A stretch of 64,000 nucleotides of DNA from an uncultured Collinsella sp. (GTDB lineage Bacteria > Actinomycetota > Coriobacteriia > Coriobacteriales > Coriobacteriaceae): positions 1 to 64,000 of the forward strand of contig CABRHS010000001.1 in assembly GCA_902470815.1 (NCBI GenBank), in the 5' to 3' direction. The notes under the pieces are model-generated. The model worked only from the letters and a program-made list of their open reading frames with translations. It made no database searches and was not told the origin of the DNA. This document shows, one piece after another, positions 34,877 through 43,186 of the stretch. A program made the position numbers and the translations under genes. Position 1 is the first letter of the stretch; every line of letters begins with the position of its first letter.

Positions 34877-35139
34877 TGGGCGATGAGGTGTTCGAGGTGG
34901 TGATCGAGGCGCGGGGCGTCGACGGCGAGCGCCGCTGGGCGCGCACGGGGACCGCCCCGCTCGGGAGCCTCGAGCTGCTGCGCGCCGCCGCGACCGCGGG
35001 CGCCATCGCATATTCGGACTGGTCTGAGGCCCTGATGTCGGCGAAGGTGCTGCTGAGGCGCCCGGGGTCGACCGAGGTGACCGTCCTATATAGGGCCGGG
35101 GATGCCATGGCCTATTTGAAAGGTTCGGGAAAGCCCTAG
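34873..35139 (+). CDS. Small unknown protein 2 of the integrative element
   Basis: 88 residues, not recognised. Two beta-rich stretches (VFEVVIEARG and EVTVLYRAG) flank a helix (LELLRAAATAGAIAYSDW), giving a compact fold of unknown type. The ATG overlaps the preceding stop, so it is coupled to unknown protein 1. Its stop overlaps the stop of the minus-strand XRE gene. A GTG six bases upstream is an alternative start. Confidence 0.55.
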   Translation: MMGDEVFEVVIEARGVDGERRWARTGTAPLGSLELLRAAATAGAIAYSDWSEALMSAKVLLRRPGSTEVTVLYRAGDAMAYLKGSGKP

Positions 35140-35348
35140 AAGTCGATGAGGTCCGCAACCTTGACGCCCAGGGCGTCGGCGACCTTGCAGAGGAAGTCGA
35201 CGCTCGCGTTGACGCGGCCCGTCTCGACCTCCCAGAGATACGACTGATTCGTTCCCGCGATGGGCGCGAATGAGCGCTGGCTGTGGCCGGCGGCGACCCG
35301 CTCCATGCGGATCCGCTGGCCCAGCAGCTTGCGGCGTTTGTCGTTCAT
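35136..35348 (-). CDS. XRE family transcriptional regulator
   Basis: 70 residues: a single Cro/CI-type helix-turn-helix (about 10-65) with RMERVAAGHSQRSFAPIAG as helices 1-3 and NQSYLWEVETGRVNASVDFL as the recognition part, ending ALGVKVADLIDF. The start at 35348 has GGAG just upstream; an in-frame ATG at 35357 lacks a site. It is divergent from the surface-protein gene, whose upstream region (35450-35541) has nested inverted repeats, so it probably represses that gene, itself, or the element's other functions. Confidence 0.85.
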   Translation of the reverse strand: MNDKRRKLLGQRIRMERVAAGHSQRSFAPIAGTNQSYLWEVETGRVNASVDFLCKVADALGVKVADLIDF

Positions 35349-35449
35349 GTTCTCCATGCAATTAGGCTACGGGTTCGCGAATCTCACCCGACTTGCCACA
35401 GCACGTCATCGCCAACCAGATTCCTAACTGCGGTTTTATTTCAATCAAT

Positions 35450-35541
35450 TTGTAAATAACCGACAGTCAGACTTGATATAGAAAGTCACTCTGTCTAACA
35501 TGCGAAAGTGTGACTGTCTAAAGCAAGTCAAGTTGTAAATA
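35450..35541. promoter_or_regulatory. Promoter and operator-like repeats before the surface-protein gene
   Basis: TTGATA (35473-35478), 17 bases, TAACAT (35496-35501) is a fair promoter. Around it lie GACAGTCA (35462-35469) with TGACTGTC (35511-35518), ACTTGA (35471-35476) with TCAAGT (35528-35533) and AGTCAC (35484-35489) with GTGACT (35510-35515), plus direct repeats TTGTAAATA at 35450-35458 and 35533-35541. The density of symmetric sites suggests regulation, possibly by the divergent XRE protein. Confidence 0.6.
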
Positions 35542-35574
35542 CCCAGTTCAGGGATGGGTTTTGGGAAGGTGAAG

Positions 35575-38500
35575 ATGAGCAGGAAGTACAAGCCGCAGCA
35601 CATGAAGCAGAAGGAAGTGACCCCCATGTTCAACCACAAGGGAGCGCCCAAGGCCGCCCTCACCGCGGCACTCACGGTCGCCATCGCGGCGCCCTCCGCG
35701 CTGGCACCCGCCACGGCGCTCGCGCAGGGCGCCCAGGCCGAGGATGCCCGCCGTGACGCCATGCAGCAGCTCGCCGACGTCCAGGTCCGCTGGTCCGAGG
35801 CCACGCAGAAGCTGATCCACGCCGCCGAGGAGGCGGAGAAGAAGAACAAGGTCATGACGGCCGAGGAGGCAGCGGCCGAGCTCGCCAAGGTCGAGGGCAT
35901 GCGCGACGGCGCCGCCGACGCGGCCGCTGCCGCCGGCAACGCCCACGACAAGGCCGGCTTCGAGCACGCCCGCGCCAACACCGCCTATGCCGAGGCCGCC
36001 CGCGCCAAACTCGCCGAGCAGAAGAAGCAGGCCGAGGCGCTCGTCGCCAACCTGCAGTCCGCCCAGGCCGAGGCCGCCAAGACCAAGCAGGCCGTCGAGG
36101 CCGCCCAGGCCGAGCTCGACGGCATGACCGACGAGCACGCGAAGGCCACCAAGGCGGCCCAGGACGCCGCCCGTGCCGCGGCCGAGGCCGATGTGGCGCT
36201 CGAGAAGGCGACCGCCGAGCTCGAGAAGTTCCTCGCCGACTCCGGAATCGACGAGGCTGACGCCGAGTACAAGGCCGCCAAGACCGCCTACGACGAGGCC
36301 GTGGCCGCAAAGCAGGCCGCCGACGCGGCCCATGAGGCCGCATCCGCGTCGGCCGCTGCCAAGAAGGGCGAGCTCGACGCGGCCAAGGCCGCGCTCGACG
36401 AGGCCAAGGCCGGCCTCCCCGCCCTCGAGGGCGCCGCTGCCACCGCGGCCACCGAGCTGCAGGCCGCCAAGGACGCCTACGCCGCCACCGTCGAGAAGAT
36501 CGCCGCCGAGGCGCTCAAGGCCCCTAAGGCCGCGCTCGACGCGGCCCAGGCCGACTACGACGCCGTGAAGGACTCAGGCGACGAGGCCGCCATCGCCGAT
36601 GCGAAGGCCAAGCTCGATGCGGCTCAGGCCGCCTACGACGAGGCCGTTGCCACCGCCGGCTCCAAGGCCCAGGCCGAGGCCGACGCGGCCATCGCGGCCA
36701 AGCAGGCCGCACTCGATGCCGCCACCGCCAAGCTCGACGAGGCCAAGGCACGCATCGAGGCCCTGCCCGCCGAGATCACCTCCCTTGAGGAGCAGCTCGC
36801 GTCCGAGGACGCCAAGCTCGCCGAGGCGAGCAAGGCTGCCGACACCGCCGCGCAGGCATTTGACGCCGCCAACGCCAAGGTCGAGGCTGCGCAGAAAGCC
36901 TACGACGAGGCCGTGAAGGGCCATGAGGCCTGGGTCACCGAGCACGAGAAGCTCGTGGCCGCGGCCGAGGCCGCCAAGGCCAAGGCCGCCGAGGCCAAAG
37001 CTACCTTCGACGAGGCCACCAAGACCGTGACCGAGCTTGAGCGCCAGAAGGCCGAGAAGCAGAAGAAGATCGACGAGCTGCGCCAGCAGATGGCCGACCA
37101 GACTCAGGGCGCCATCAAGAACGCCAACGACTTCTTCCAGTACCTCATAGACCAAGGTCCTGTGGATGACGGTGGCTTCAAGCCCGATTATATTGACAAG
37201 CTGGGACCCAATCCTGGTGGTGCTGCGCAAGATATTATCGATGGCTCCTATAAGGACATGATCATCGACAAGGATCCTAATAATATGCTTTCGAGCTACA
37301 CGAAGCTCGATGACCCCAACGATGCATCCGCCATCGGTAACATGCTGAAGGCCATCGACCTCATCGCCGAGTGCAACGCCCTGCGCAAGGCCGAAGGTCT
37401 GCCCGAGCTCTACGTCTCCGACTACGCCATGGCCGTCGCCATCGTGAACACGAACTGGTCCGCTGCCAACCTCAAGAAGACCGGCAAGCTCGAGCATGTC
37501 GCCAACCACGGCGGCAACCGCGGCTGGGCCGAGAACATCAACGCCGGCTACACCGACGCTCATACCGCCTATGAAGGTTGGTACTGGAACGAGAAGGCCA
37601 ACGCCCTCGGACACGCCGTGACCGACCCCGCCACGGGCAAGGTCTACCAGCCCGGCGGCTCCGGCGGCCAGACCGGTCACTACGAGAACATCGTCGAGGG
37701 CTCCTACACCGTCACCGGCGCCGCGTGGAACGCGACCGGCTTCAACGGTCGTCCCGTCATGGGCCAGGAGTTCCGCGATGAAAACGGCTTCACGCAGTGG
37801 CTGTGGGGCCAGTCTTCGAACATCAACGTCCTCGAGAAGATCTACACGGTCGACGCCTACCGCGCCCGTCTGCTGAACGCCATGGACTGCGCTGGCAACG
37901 CCCAGCTCCAGGCCCAGATCGATCAGCTCCTGAAGGAGATCGAGGGCATCGACGGCCAGATCGGCGCCGCCGACCTCGCCGGCAAGCAGGGCGCCTACGA
38001 GGCCGCATCGGCCGAGCAGGCCGCGGCCGAGCATGCCGTCACCGACCACACGGCTACCGAGCCCGGCTTGGCCGACGCGACCGCCAAGCTCGACGCCGCC
38101 AAGGCCGAGGCCAAGCGCGCCGAGGAGGCCAAGCGTGCCGCCGAGGCGAACCTCAATACCGTCACGGGCGAGGTCACGGCCAAGAAGGCCGAGATCAACG
38201 CGCAGCTCGCCGCCAAGCGCGAGGAGCTGAAGGCCGCCCAGGACAAGCTGCCCGGACTCGAGGCCGCCAAGAACCAGGCCGCATCCGAGCTCGAGGCCAT
38301 CCGCGGCCAGTACGCCGACATCGTCGACGCCGCAGGTAAGCTCGACGCCGCCAAGGCCAACCTCGACGCCGCGGGCGCGGCGCTGGCCCAGCAGCAGGCC
38401 GCAGTTAAGGCCGCTGAGGGCGAGGTCGCCAAGTTCGAGGCCGAGCTCAAGGCCGCCGAGGCCGACGTCGCCGCCAAGGCCGAGGCAGCCGCCACCGCCG

Positions 38501-39282
38501 GCACCACGCTCGCGGACAAGCAGGCCGCCATGGACGAGGCCAAGGCCGCACTCGACACTCTCAAGGCCAAGCTGGGCGAGTTCCAGGCCAAGGTCGATAC
38601 GGCCAAGGCCGACGCGACCGCGAAGGCCGCGGCCAAGACCGCAGCCGACAAGCTCGTCGCAGATCTTGCCGCCAAGATCGAGGCGGGCAAGGCAACCCTG
38701 GCCGACGCCCAGCTCGCGGCCGATAACGCCACCGAGCTCGAGGCCGCCTGGGGCAAGTTCCTGCACGCCTACGACCCGACTGACATGGTCGTGAACGGCT
38801 CCATCGGCGTTGACGCCATGCCGAGCACCGACGCCTCCGTCCGCGAGGCCATCCACGCCGCCGTCGAGGAGGCCCACGCCAAGTACGAGGCGGCCAAGAC
38901 CGCCGAGGCCGACGCCAAGGCGGCGCTGGACGCCGCTGCGGCCAAGCTCGAGACCACCCGCGCGAACGCCGAGGCCACCAAGGCCGAGCTGGCTGATGCC
39001 GAGGCCGAGTACGCCCAGGCGAAGGCCGCCTACGACAAGATCGTGGCGTTCCTGGCCGAGCTTGAGCCCGAGGCCAAGCCGGAGGTCAAGCCTGAGACTA
39101 AGCCCGAGCAGGCTCCGGTGCAGCAGCAGGTCGCTGCCAAGCCGAACAAGGTCGAGGGCGCGATCCCGCAGACCGGCGACGCGTCCGGCGCCGCCATCGC
39201 GGCGACCGCAGCCGCGGGCCTGAGCATGGTCGGCGTGGCCGAGATCCTGCGCCGCCGCCGCGAGGCCCAGAACCAGGCGTAA
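35575..39282 (+). CDS. Large coiled-coil, sortase-anchored surface protein with CAP domain
   Basis: 1235 residues from the chosen start. A signal peptide (basic KYKPQ...KQK, hydrophobic ALTAALTVAIAAPSALA) ends near residue 55. Long Ala/Lys/Glu-rich coiled coils with a heptad-like DAAKAxL pattern cover about 60-530 and about 800-1150. Between them lies a CAP/SCP-type domain (about 590-760) with ECNALRKAEGLPELYVSDYA, HVANHGGNRGWAENI and GHYENIVE. The C-terminus has IPQTG (about 1197), a hydrophobic helix and RRRR, a sortase signal. Role: surface adhesion or interaction. Two other starts exist: 35554 (weak site) and 35626 (MFNHKG, AAGGAAG eight bases upstream, also giving a good signal peptide). 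It stands alone with its own terminator. It is the main cargo of the integrative element. Confidence 0.88.
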   Translation: MSRKYKPQHMKQKEVTPMFNHKGAPKAALTAALTVAIAAPSALAPATALAQGAQAEDARRDAMQQLADVQVRWSEATQKLIHAAEEAEKKNKVMTAEEAAAELAKVEGMRDGAADAAAAAGNAHDKAGFEHARANTAYAEAARAKLAEQKKQAEALVANLQSAQAEAAKTKQAVEAAQAELDGMTDEHAKATKAAQDAARAAAEADVALEKATAELEKFLADSGIDEADAEYKAAKTAYDEAVAAKQAADAAHEAASASAAAKKGELDAAKAALDEAKAGLPALEGAAATAATELQAAKDAYAATVEKIAAEALKAPKAALDAAQADYDAVKDSGDEAAIADAKAKLDAAQAAYDEAVATAGSKAQAEADAAIAAKQAALDAATAKLDEAKARIEALPAEITSLEEQLASEDAKLAEASKAADTAAQAFDAANAKVEAAQKAYDEAVKGHEAWVTEHEKLVAAAEAAKAKAAEAKATFDEATKTVTELERQKAEKQKKIDELRQQMADQTQGAIKNANDFFQYLIDQGPVDDGGFKPDYIDKLGPNPGGAAQDIIDGSYKDMIIDKDPNNMLSSYTKLDDPNDASAIGNMLKAIDLIAECNALRKAEGLPELYVSDYAMAVAIVNTNWSAANLKKTGKLEHVANHGGNRGWAENINAGYTDAHTAYEGWYWNEKANALGHAVTDPATGKVYQPGGSGGQTGHYENIVEGSYTVTGAAWNATGFNGRPVMGQEFRDENGFTQWLWGQSSNINVLEKIYTVDAYRARLLNAMDCAGNAQLQAQIDQLLKEIEGIDGQIGAADLAGKQGAYEAASAEQAAAEHAVTDHTATEPGLADATAKLDAAKAEAKRAEEAKRAAEANLNTVTGEVTAKKAEINAQLAAKREELKAAQDKLPGLEAAKNQAASELEAIRGQYADIVDAAGKLDAAKANLDAAGAALAQQQAAVKAAEGEVAKFEAELKAAEADVAAKAEAAATAGTTLADKQAAMDEAKAALDTLKAKLGEFQAKVDTAKADATAKAAAKTAADKLVADLAAKIEAGKATLADAQLAADNATELEAAWGKFLHAYDPTDMVVNGSIGVDAMPSTDASVREAIHAAVEEAHAKYEAAKTAEADAKAALDAAAAKLETTRANAEATKAELADAEAEYAQAKAAYDKIVAFLAELEPEAKPEVKPETKPEQAPVQQQVAAKPNKVEGAIPQTGDASGAAIAATAAAGLSMVGVAEILRRRREAQNQA

Positions 39283-39314
39283 GCAAGGCTGATCGATTCC
39301 ATCCAGAGCGAACC

Positions 39315-39348
39315 AGAGGGAGCCCCGTGAGGGACTCCCTCTTTTTTT
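39315..39348 (+). terminator. Terminator after the surface-protein gene
   Basis: AGAGGGAG (39315-39322) pairs with CTCCCTCT (39335-39342), extended inward by CCC/GGG after a mismatch, followed by TTTTTT. Confidence 0.88.
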
Positions 39349-39414
39349 CAAAGGGCGCGGTGCGCCCACGGATCCCTTCTTGAATCGCGAATTTGATTTC
39401 AAGTGGAGGTCACC

Positions 39415-39786
39415 ATGCTCGCGAAAAACGTAAAGGACGAGGTCAGACGCATGTCTTTCGGCTCCGCGTGGAAACGGGGCGTTCAGGGGTATGCTCTGGG
39501 TATGCTCGAGGACTTGGACCCCGACCTCGATCTGAGGCCGGGGCGAACCGAGCGGGCGCTCTTGAACGGCGCCCACGACTGGGCGGAGTACAGCTGGGCC
39601 GGATGCGCCCTCGTGTACGACGAGGACATCGCGAAGGCTGTCTGCACGCCGGGCGAGCTGGCGCGAACCCGGGGAGGACGGCTCAGGCCGAACGAGGCCG
39701 AGGAGTGGCTCGACGTCCAGGCGCGCGCCTGCTTCCAGGCTTGCGAGCTCGTAAAAACCGTTGTCGAAGGTGAGGATGGACGATGA
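39415..39786 (+). CDS. Small unknown protein 3 of the integrative element
   Basis: 123 residues, not recognised. It begins MLAKNVKDEVRRMS and holds an aromatic-rich middle (AHDWAEYSWAGCALVYDEDI) and a C-terminal acidic tip. Three cysteines lie at about residues 64, 77 and 104, without an obvious metal pattern. GGAGG is five bases before the ATG. It overlaps the next gene by four bases. The composition with ALLNGAHDWAEYS resembles antirestriction or plasmid small proteins only vaguely, so no function is proposed. Confidence 0.6.
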   Translation: MLAKNVKDEVRRMSFGSAWKRGVQGYALGMLEDLDPDLDLRPGRTERALLNGAHDWAEYSWAGCALVYDEDIAKAVCTPGELARTRGGRLRPNEAEEWLDVQARACFQACELVKTVVEGEDGR

Positions 39787-40157
39787 TGGCTGAAGAAAAG
39801 GCGGATGTTCGCGAAGGCAAAGAATGGGACGGCATCCGCAACCGTGTCGAATTCGAAGTTTACGGTGCGATCCCCGAGGAAGACCTCCTGTTGCAATATC
39901 TGTTGCCGGTCTTCCTGGCGTCCATCCCGACTACATGGCCGATGTATGAGGCTGCGTGGAACGCGCACAGGGCGGACGACGGTTTGAATTTGCCGGAGTG
40001 GGATTCGGCTGGCTGCGTGGTGAAGTGCGCATTCGTCGCGGCGGACATCGCCAAGCACATCGAGGGCGTCCGCGCGCGGATCGATCAAGGGCTTTCGAAG
40101 TTCAAGGTCGAATCCTCGCCCGTTGACGCCTTGGGCTGGTCGAGCGACCTGCCTTAA
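39783..40157 (+). CDS. Small unknown protein 4 of the integrative element
   Basis: 124 residues, not recognised. Acidic N-terminus (MMAEEKADVREG), then a mostly helical body with EEDLLLQYLLPVFLASIPTTWPMYEAAW and VVKCAFVAADIAKHI. Start overlaps the stop of unknown protein 3 (ATGA), so both are coupled. It ends before a bidirectional terminator shared with the minus-strand relaxase gene. The two pairs of overlapping small genes (34466/34873 and 39415/39783) flank the surface-protein gene. Confidence 0.6.
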   Translation: MMAEEKADVREGKEWDGIRNRVEFEVYGAIPEEDLLLQYLLPVFLASIPTTWPMYEAAWNAHRADDGLNLPEWDSAGCVVKCAFVAADIAKHIEGVRARIDQGLSKFKVESSPVDALGWSSDLP

Positions 40158-40172
40158 TGCGAATGGTCGCAA

Positions 40173-40207
40173 AAACGCCCGCCACCACGGAGGTGGAGGG
40201 CGTTTTT
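40173..40207. terminator. Bidirectional terminator between convergent genes
   Basis: AAACGCCC, a bulged G and CCACC (40173-40186) pair with GGTGG, a bulged A and GGGCGTTT (40192-40204), with T runs on both strands. It serves unknown protein 4 and the relaxase gene. Confidence 0.85.
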
Positions 40208-40224
40208 TTGCGCATGAACCGCGG

Positions 40225-42189
40225 TTAGAAGCAGGGTGACGGCCCGTCGTGATCGGGTGCGCCCGGGCCGGGGCTCGATGCCGGGGCGGTGTGAGCATCG
40301 GGTTCCGGCTGCGCAGCTTCCTCCGTTCGGGCGGTTCGCGCGCCCGCGCCTTCGAGGCGCTCGAGCAGGAACTCGTCGCCATCGAGCCACCCGTCGATCA
40401 CGGGGTCGCCGAGCCTGTTGAGAATGTCTGCGAGGGTGTTCGCGTGGCGCGCCTGCCCGAGCCACGATTCCGCCCCGTCTCCGGCGGTGCGCCCTCGCTG
40501 CGCGCTGACGTCGGCGTAAGACCACAGGTCGGCGACGAACTCATGTTGGCGATCGGGTGCCTGCCCGTAAAGCGCGACGACGTCGGCGCTCGCCCATTCC
40601 TTCATGGTTTCGCCGCCGGCGTGCTCGTGGACGTGGCGCGCGATCGCCCCCGCCGCGTCGGACACGGTGCGCCAGAGGCCGCGCTGCTGCGGCCTATCGC
40701 CAGCGGCCTTATCCGCGGCGCCGGCGAGGCGCTCGAGTTTGGCGGCGAACCGTTCGATGGCGTTCCCGATGAAGCGGTCGATGAGCTTCTCGGCCATCGA
40801 GATGAGCATTTCGGCGTTGCGCGCCTTGGAGGCGGCTTGACGGCTTCGGGCATCGGCATCGGCCTCCTTGGTCGAGACCTCGTGTTCGCGCGCCGCCAGC
40901 ATGGCTTCACGCGTCTTGAGCGACGCTTCGCGCGCGTCCAAGTCGCTCAGTGCTCGACGTTTGACGGCGATTTCGCGCTCGAGCGCCTGGATTCCGGGTT
41001 CGAGGGCCGGTTTGAAGGTGTGGAAGTCAAGCTCCGGGTTGAACGTCCCGTCCGGCGCGATGCTGCCGGGGGTGTAGGACTCGCCCTCCATGTCGAGGAC
41101 CTGGCGCTCGACTGCCCGATAGCGCGCGTCGGCCTCGCGCTCGCGCTTGCGCGCCGCGTCGTTGAGCTCGTCGGCCTGAGCGAGAAGCATCTCGGCTCGC
41201 TCGGTGTTCTGCTCGATCTCGCGTGCCGCCCGTTCGATGCGCGCGTCGATTTCGCGCGCGGCTGATGCCGCCTTGAGCTCTTCGACTGACTTGTTCTCGT
41301 CGGCGTCGGTGCGCTGGTACGTGCCGAGCTCGTGAGTGTTCCACTTCATGCCGAACTCTCGCTCGGTGCGCCTGTGGATTGCGGCGTTGAGCGCGCTCAT
41401 GCGCTCGCGACTTGCGAACTCGGAGCCGCTGAGCTTGCGTGTGGCCTTGGTCGCCTCGGAGCGCTTTTGCTTCCTGTATTTACGACGTCCATTCTTGAGC
41501 CGCGCGCATTTCGGCCCCGTGATGGGGTCGCCGTTCTCGTCGCGCGCGGCGCGGTCGATGTCTGTCGTTTCGGCGTTGCATCGATCGATATAGACGCGTT
41601 CGGCTTCAGCCTCATCGAGCGTTTCCGAGCCGTCGGGACGGAGGTACACGGGCTGCCGCGCGACCTGCTTTACGTCGCAGACGGGAACCACCGCCGCGTG
41701 CGCGTGGAATTTAGACCGGGTGCGCTTGCCGGTGCGGGCGTCGGTGTACTCGTGCACCTCGTCGACGTCCACAGCGAACGATATGACGTTCTCCGCGCCC
41801 GCGAGCTTGACGAGTTCGTCGGCGGCCATCGCGAACCACGCCTCGAGACTGCCGTCCATAAGCGCGTCCTCGTTGTCGAGCTCCGCGGGCGCGTAGATAA
41901 TCACGCTTTGCATGGAAGTGGGTGCGTTCTTGCCTAGGCGCTTGAGTTCGGCGTCCGACGGATAGCCGAACTCGTCGAGGCGCGCGTCGAGACGCGCTTT
42001 CTTTTGCTCGTAGGTCAGGCCCGCCGTAGGGCCGACCTCAAAATTAAGATGTGTTCGCGCCTTGTCGATTTCGCGATTCGAGTGCTCGATTTGCGGGTCG
42101 GCACGGCGCTCGGAATCGTTGTGCCGTAGCCGCGCGTAAGCTTGAGCGCGGCCCTTAGATTTGCCGCCATTCCAGTTGGCATTAGCCAC
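40225..42189 (-). CDS. MobV-like relaxase (Mob/Pre family)
   Basis: 654 residues. The N-terminus GGKSKGRAQAYARLRHN and the conserved HSNREIDKARTHLNFEVG (about 34-51) match Mob/Pre relaxases, which nick and transfer mobilizable elements. The metal motif appears as AVDVDEVHEY followed later by SKFHAHAAVVPV (about 170-195), an HxDE...HxH arrangement. The C-terminal 350 residues form long helices (AREIDARIERAAREIEQ, LEREIAVKRRAL) likely to be coiled coil, ending in a Pro/Ala-rich tail. A GTG start at 42189 is chosen from GGGAG upstream. It is transcribed toward the centre of the element; the candidate oriT lies just upstream. Confidence 0.85.
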   Translation of the reverse strand: MANANWNGGKSKGRAQAYARLRHNDSERRADPQIEHSNREIDKARTHLNFEVGPTAGLTYEQKKARLDARLDEFGYPSDAELKRLGKNAPTSMQSVIIYAPAELDNEDALMDGSLEAWFAMAADELVKLAGAENVISFAVDVDEVHEYTDARTGKRTRSKFHAHAAVVPVCDVKQVARQPVYLRPDGSETLDEAEAERVYIDRCNAETTDIDRAARDENGDPITGPKCARLKNGRRKYRKQKRSEATKATRKLSGSEFASRERMSALNAAIHRRTEREFGMKWNTHELGTYQRTDADENKSVEELKAASAAREIDARIERAAREIEQNTERAEMLLAQADELNDAARKREREADARYRAVERQVLDMEGESYTPGSIAPDGTFNPELDFHTFKPALEPGIQALEREIAVKRRALSDLDAREASLKTREAMLAAREHEVSTKEADADARSRQAASKARNAEMLISMAEKLIDRFIGNAIERFAAKLERLAGAADKAAGDRPQQRGLWRTVSDAAGAIARHVHEHAGGETMKEWASADVVALYGQAPDRQHEFVADLWSYADVSAQRGRTAGDGAESWLGQARHANTLADILNRLGDPVIDGWLDGDEFLLERLEGAGARTARTEEAAQPEPDAHTAPASSPGPGAPDHDGPSPCF

Positions 42190-42480
42190 TTCTATCACTC
42201 CCGTGCAGGTCGTGTATTCGACAAAGACGTTGTCCCCCGCAAGGGGGCGACGTCTTTGCACCTAAGGGACACACCCCCTGAGGGGTGTGTCCCAAGGTGC
42301 TGCTCATGGGGAGGGCGGCCCCTCCCCGCCGCAGGGGCTTCCCGACCCCGAGCGCGTTCGGCGCGCCGGGTGCCGATGCGGACTCGGCGAGGCTTCTGCA
42401 AGCTCGCGACCCGTAATCACCGGGCCCGGTCTTGTTGCGCTTGCCGAGGGCGCGACGCGGGCGGCCGAGCGCTGCGCCCG
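42190..42480. other. Candidate oriT region upstream of the relaxase gene
   Basis: Two adjacent hairpins lie here: CCCCC-GCAA-GGGGG (about 42235-42248) and GGGACACACCCC (42266-42277) with GGGGTGTGTCCC (42282-42293), a perfect 12-bp stem with loop CTGA. MobV-type oriT sites are inverted repeats directly upstream of mob, so this is the prime candidate. The rest of the gap has no gene. Confidence 0.55.
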
Positions 42481-43143
42481 CTAAGTCAGGCAGATGAAGT
42501 CGAACATCGTGCCGTTCTGCAAAAACCTCGAAAAGTAGTCCAGTGCCGCCACGTCGTCTTCATCCTCGGGCACGCCGATGCCGTACTCATCGAGCAAGTC
42601 GTCATAAGCGAGCTCGAGTTCGACTTCCCAGGGGTCGATGCCGCGCTCGTCGTATGCCCATGACAGGGCGTACACAATTGCTTCCCAGCCGATCTCCGAG
42701 ACAAGCCGATTGAACATGTCCTGATTGAAGAGATCGGTTTTGGATGCTTTGAGAAGCTCCTCCGCCGCGTGATCGTTGCCGGGGGCGCCGCCGAACATCG
42801 TGGCGAAAACCGTGGTCATCGCGTCGAAGTGCTCGAAGCCCTCCTGCGTGCGGGCCGCATGGAGCGCGAACTCGAAGTAGTCGTCCTTGTCGGGGTCATC
42901 GAGGAACGCGGGGTATTGGAAAACGCGCAGCAGAACCTCTTTGAGCTGCTCCGTGTTTTCGACGGTGAAGAAGGCCGCTTCATGGAGCACGGCCATGGCT
43001 CGACCGATTTCCTTCTTCATTTTCTGCTCCACCATCATGGCGCAGGGAAGGCTAAGGGCGGCGCGGAGGATCGGAAGGTCGTCTGGGTTGTAAATGGGCT
43101 CCTGGTCCTGGGCGGTGTTGGGGGCGGTGTCGAACTTGGACAT
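42481..43143 (-). CDS. Unknown protein of the integrative element (220 aa)
   Basis: 220 residues, not recognised. It is very acidic (many Asp/Glu, ends ALDYFSRFLQNGTMFDFICLT) and mostly helical, with phenylalanine-rich segments (DDYFEFALHAARTQEGFEHF). No membrane segment or catalytic motif. AAGGAG is a few bases before the ATG (positions 43148-43153). It lies between the replication gene and the relaxase gene in the same direction, so it may be part of the replication/mobilization operon, for example a regulator or a DNA mimic, which the acidity would suit. This is speculation. Confidence 0.6.
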   Translation of the reverse strand: MSKFDTAPNTAQDQEPIYNPDDLPILRAALSLPCAMMVEQKMKKEIGRAMAVLHEAAFFTVENTEQLKEVLLRVFQYPAFLDDPDKDDYFEFALHAARTQEGFEHFDAMTTVFATMFGGAPGNDHAAEELLKASKTDLFNQDMFNRLVSEIGWEAIVYALSWAYDERGIDPWEVELELAYDDLLDEYGIGVPEDEDDVAALDYFSRFLQNGTMFDFICLT

Positions 43144-43186
43144 TGTTGCTCCTTTGTTTGGGGGTTGAATGACGGTGAATAGACAA

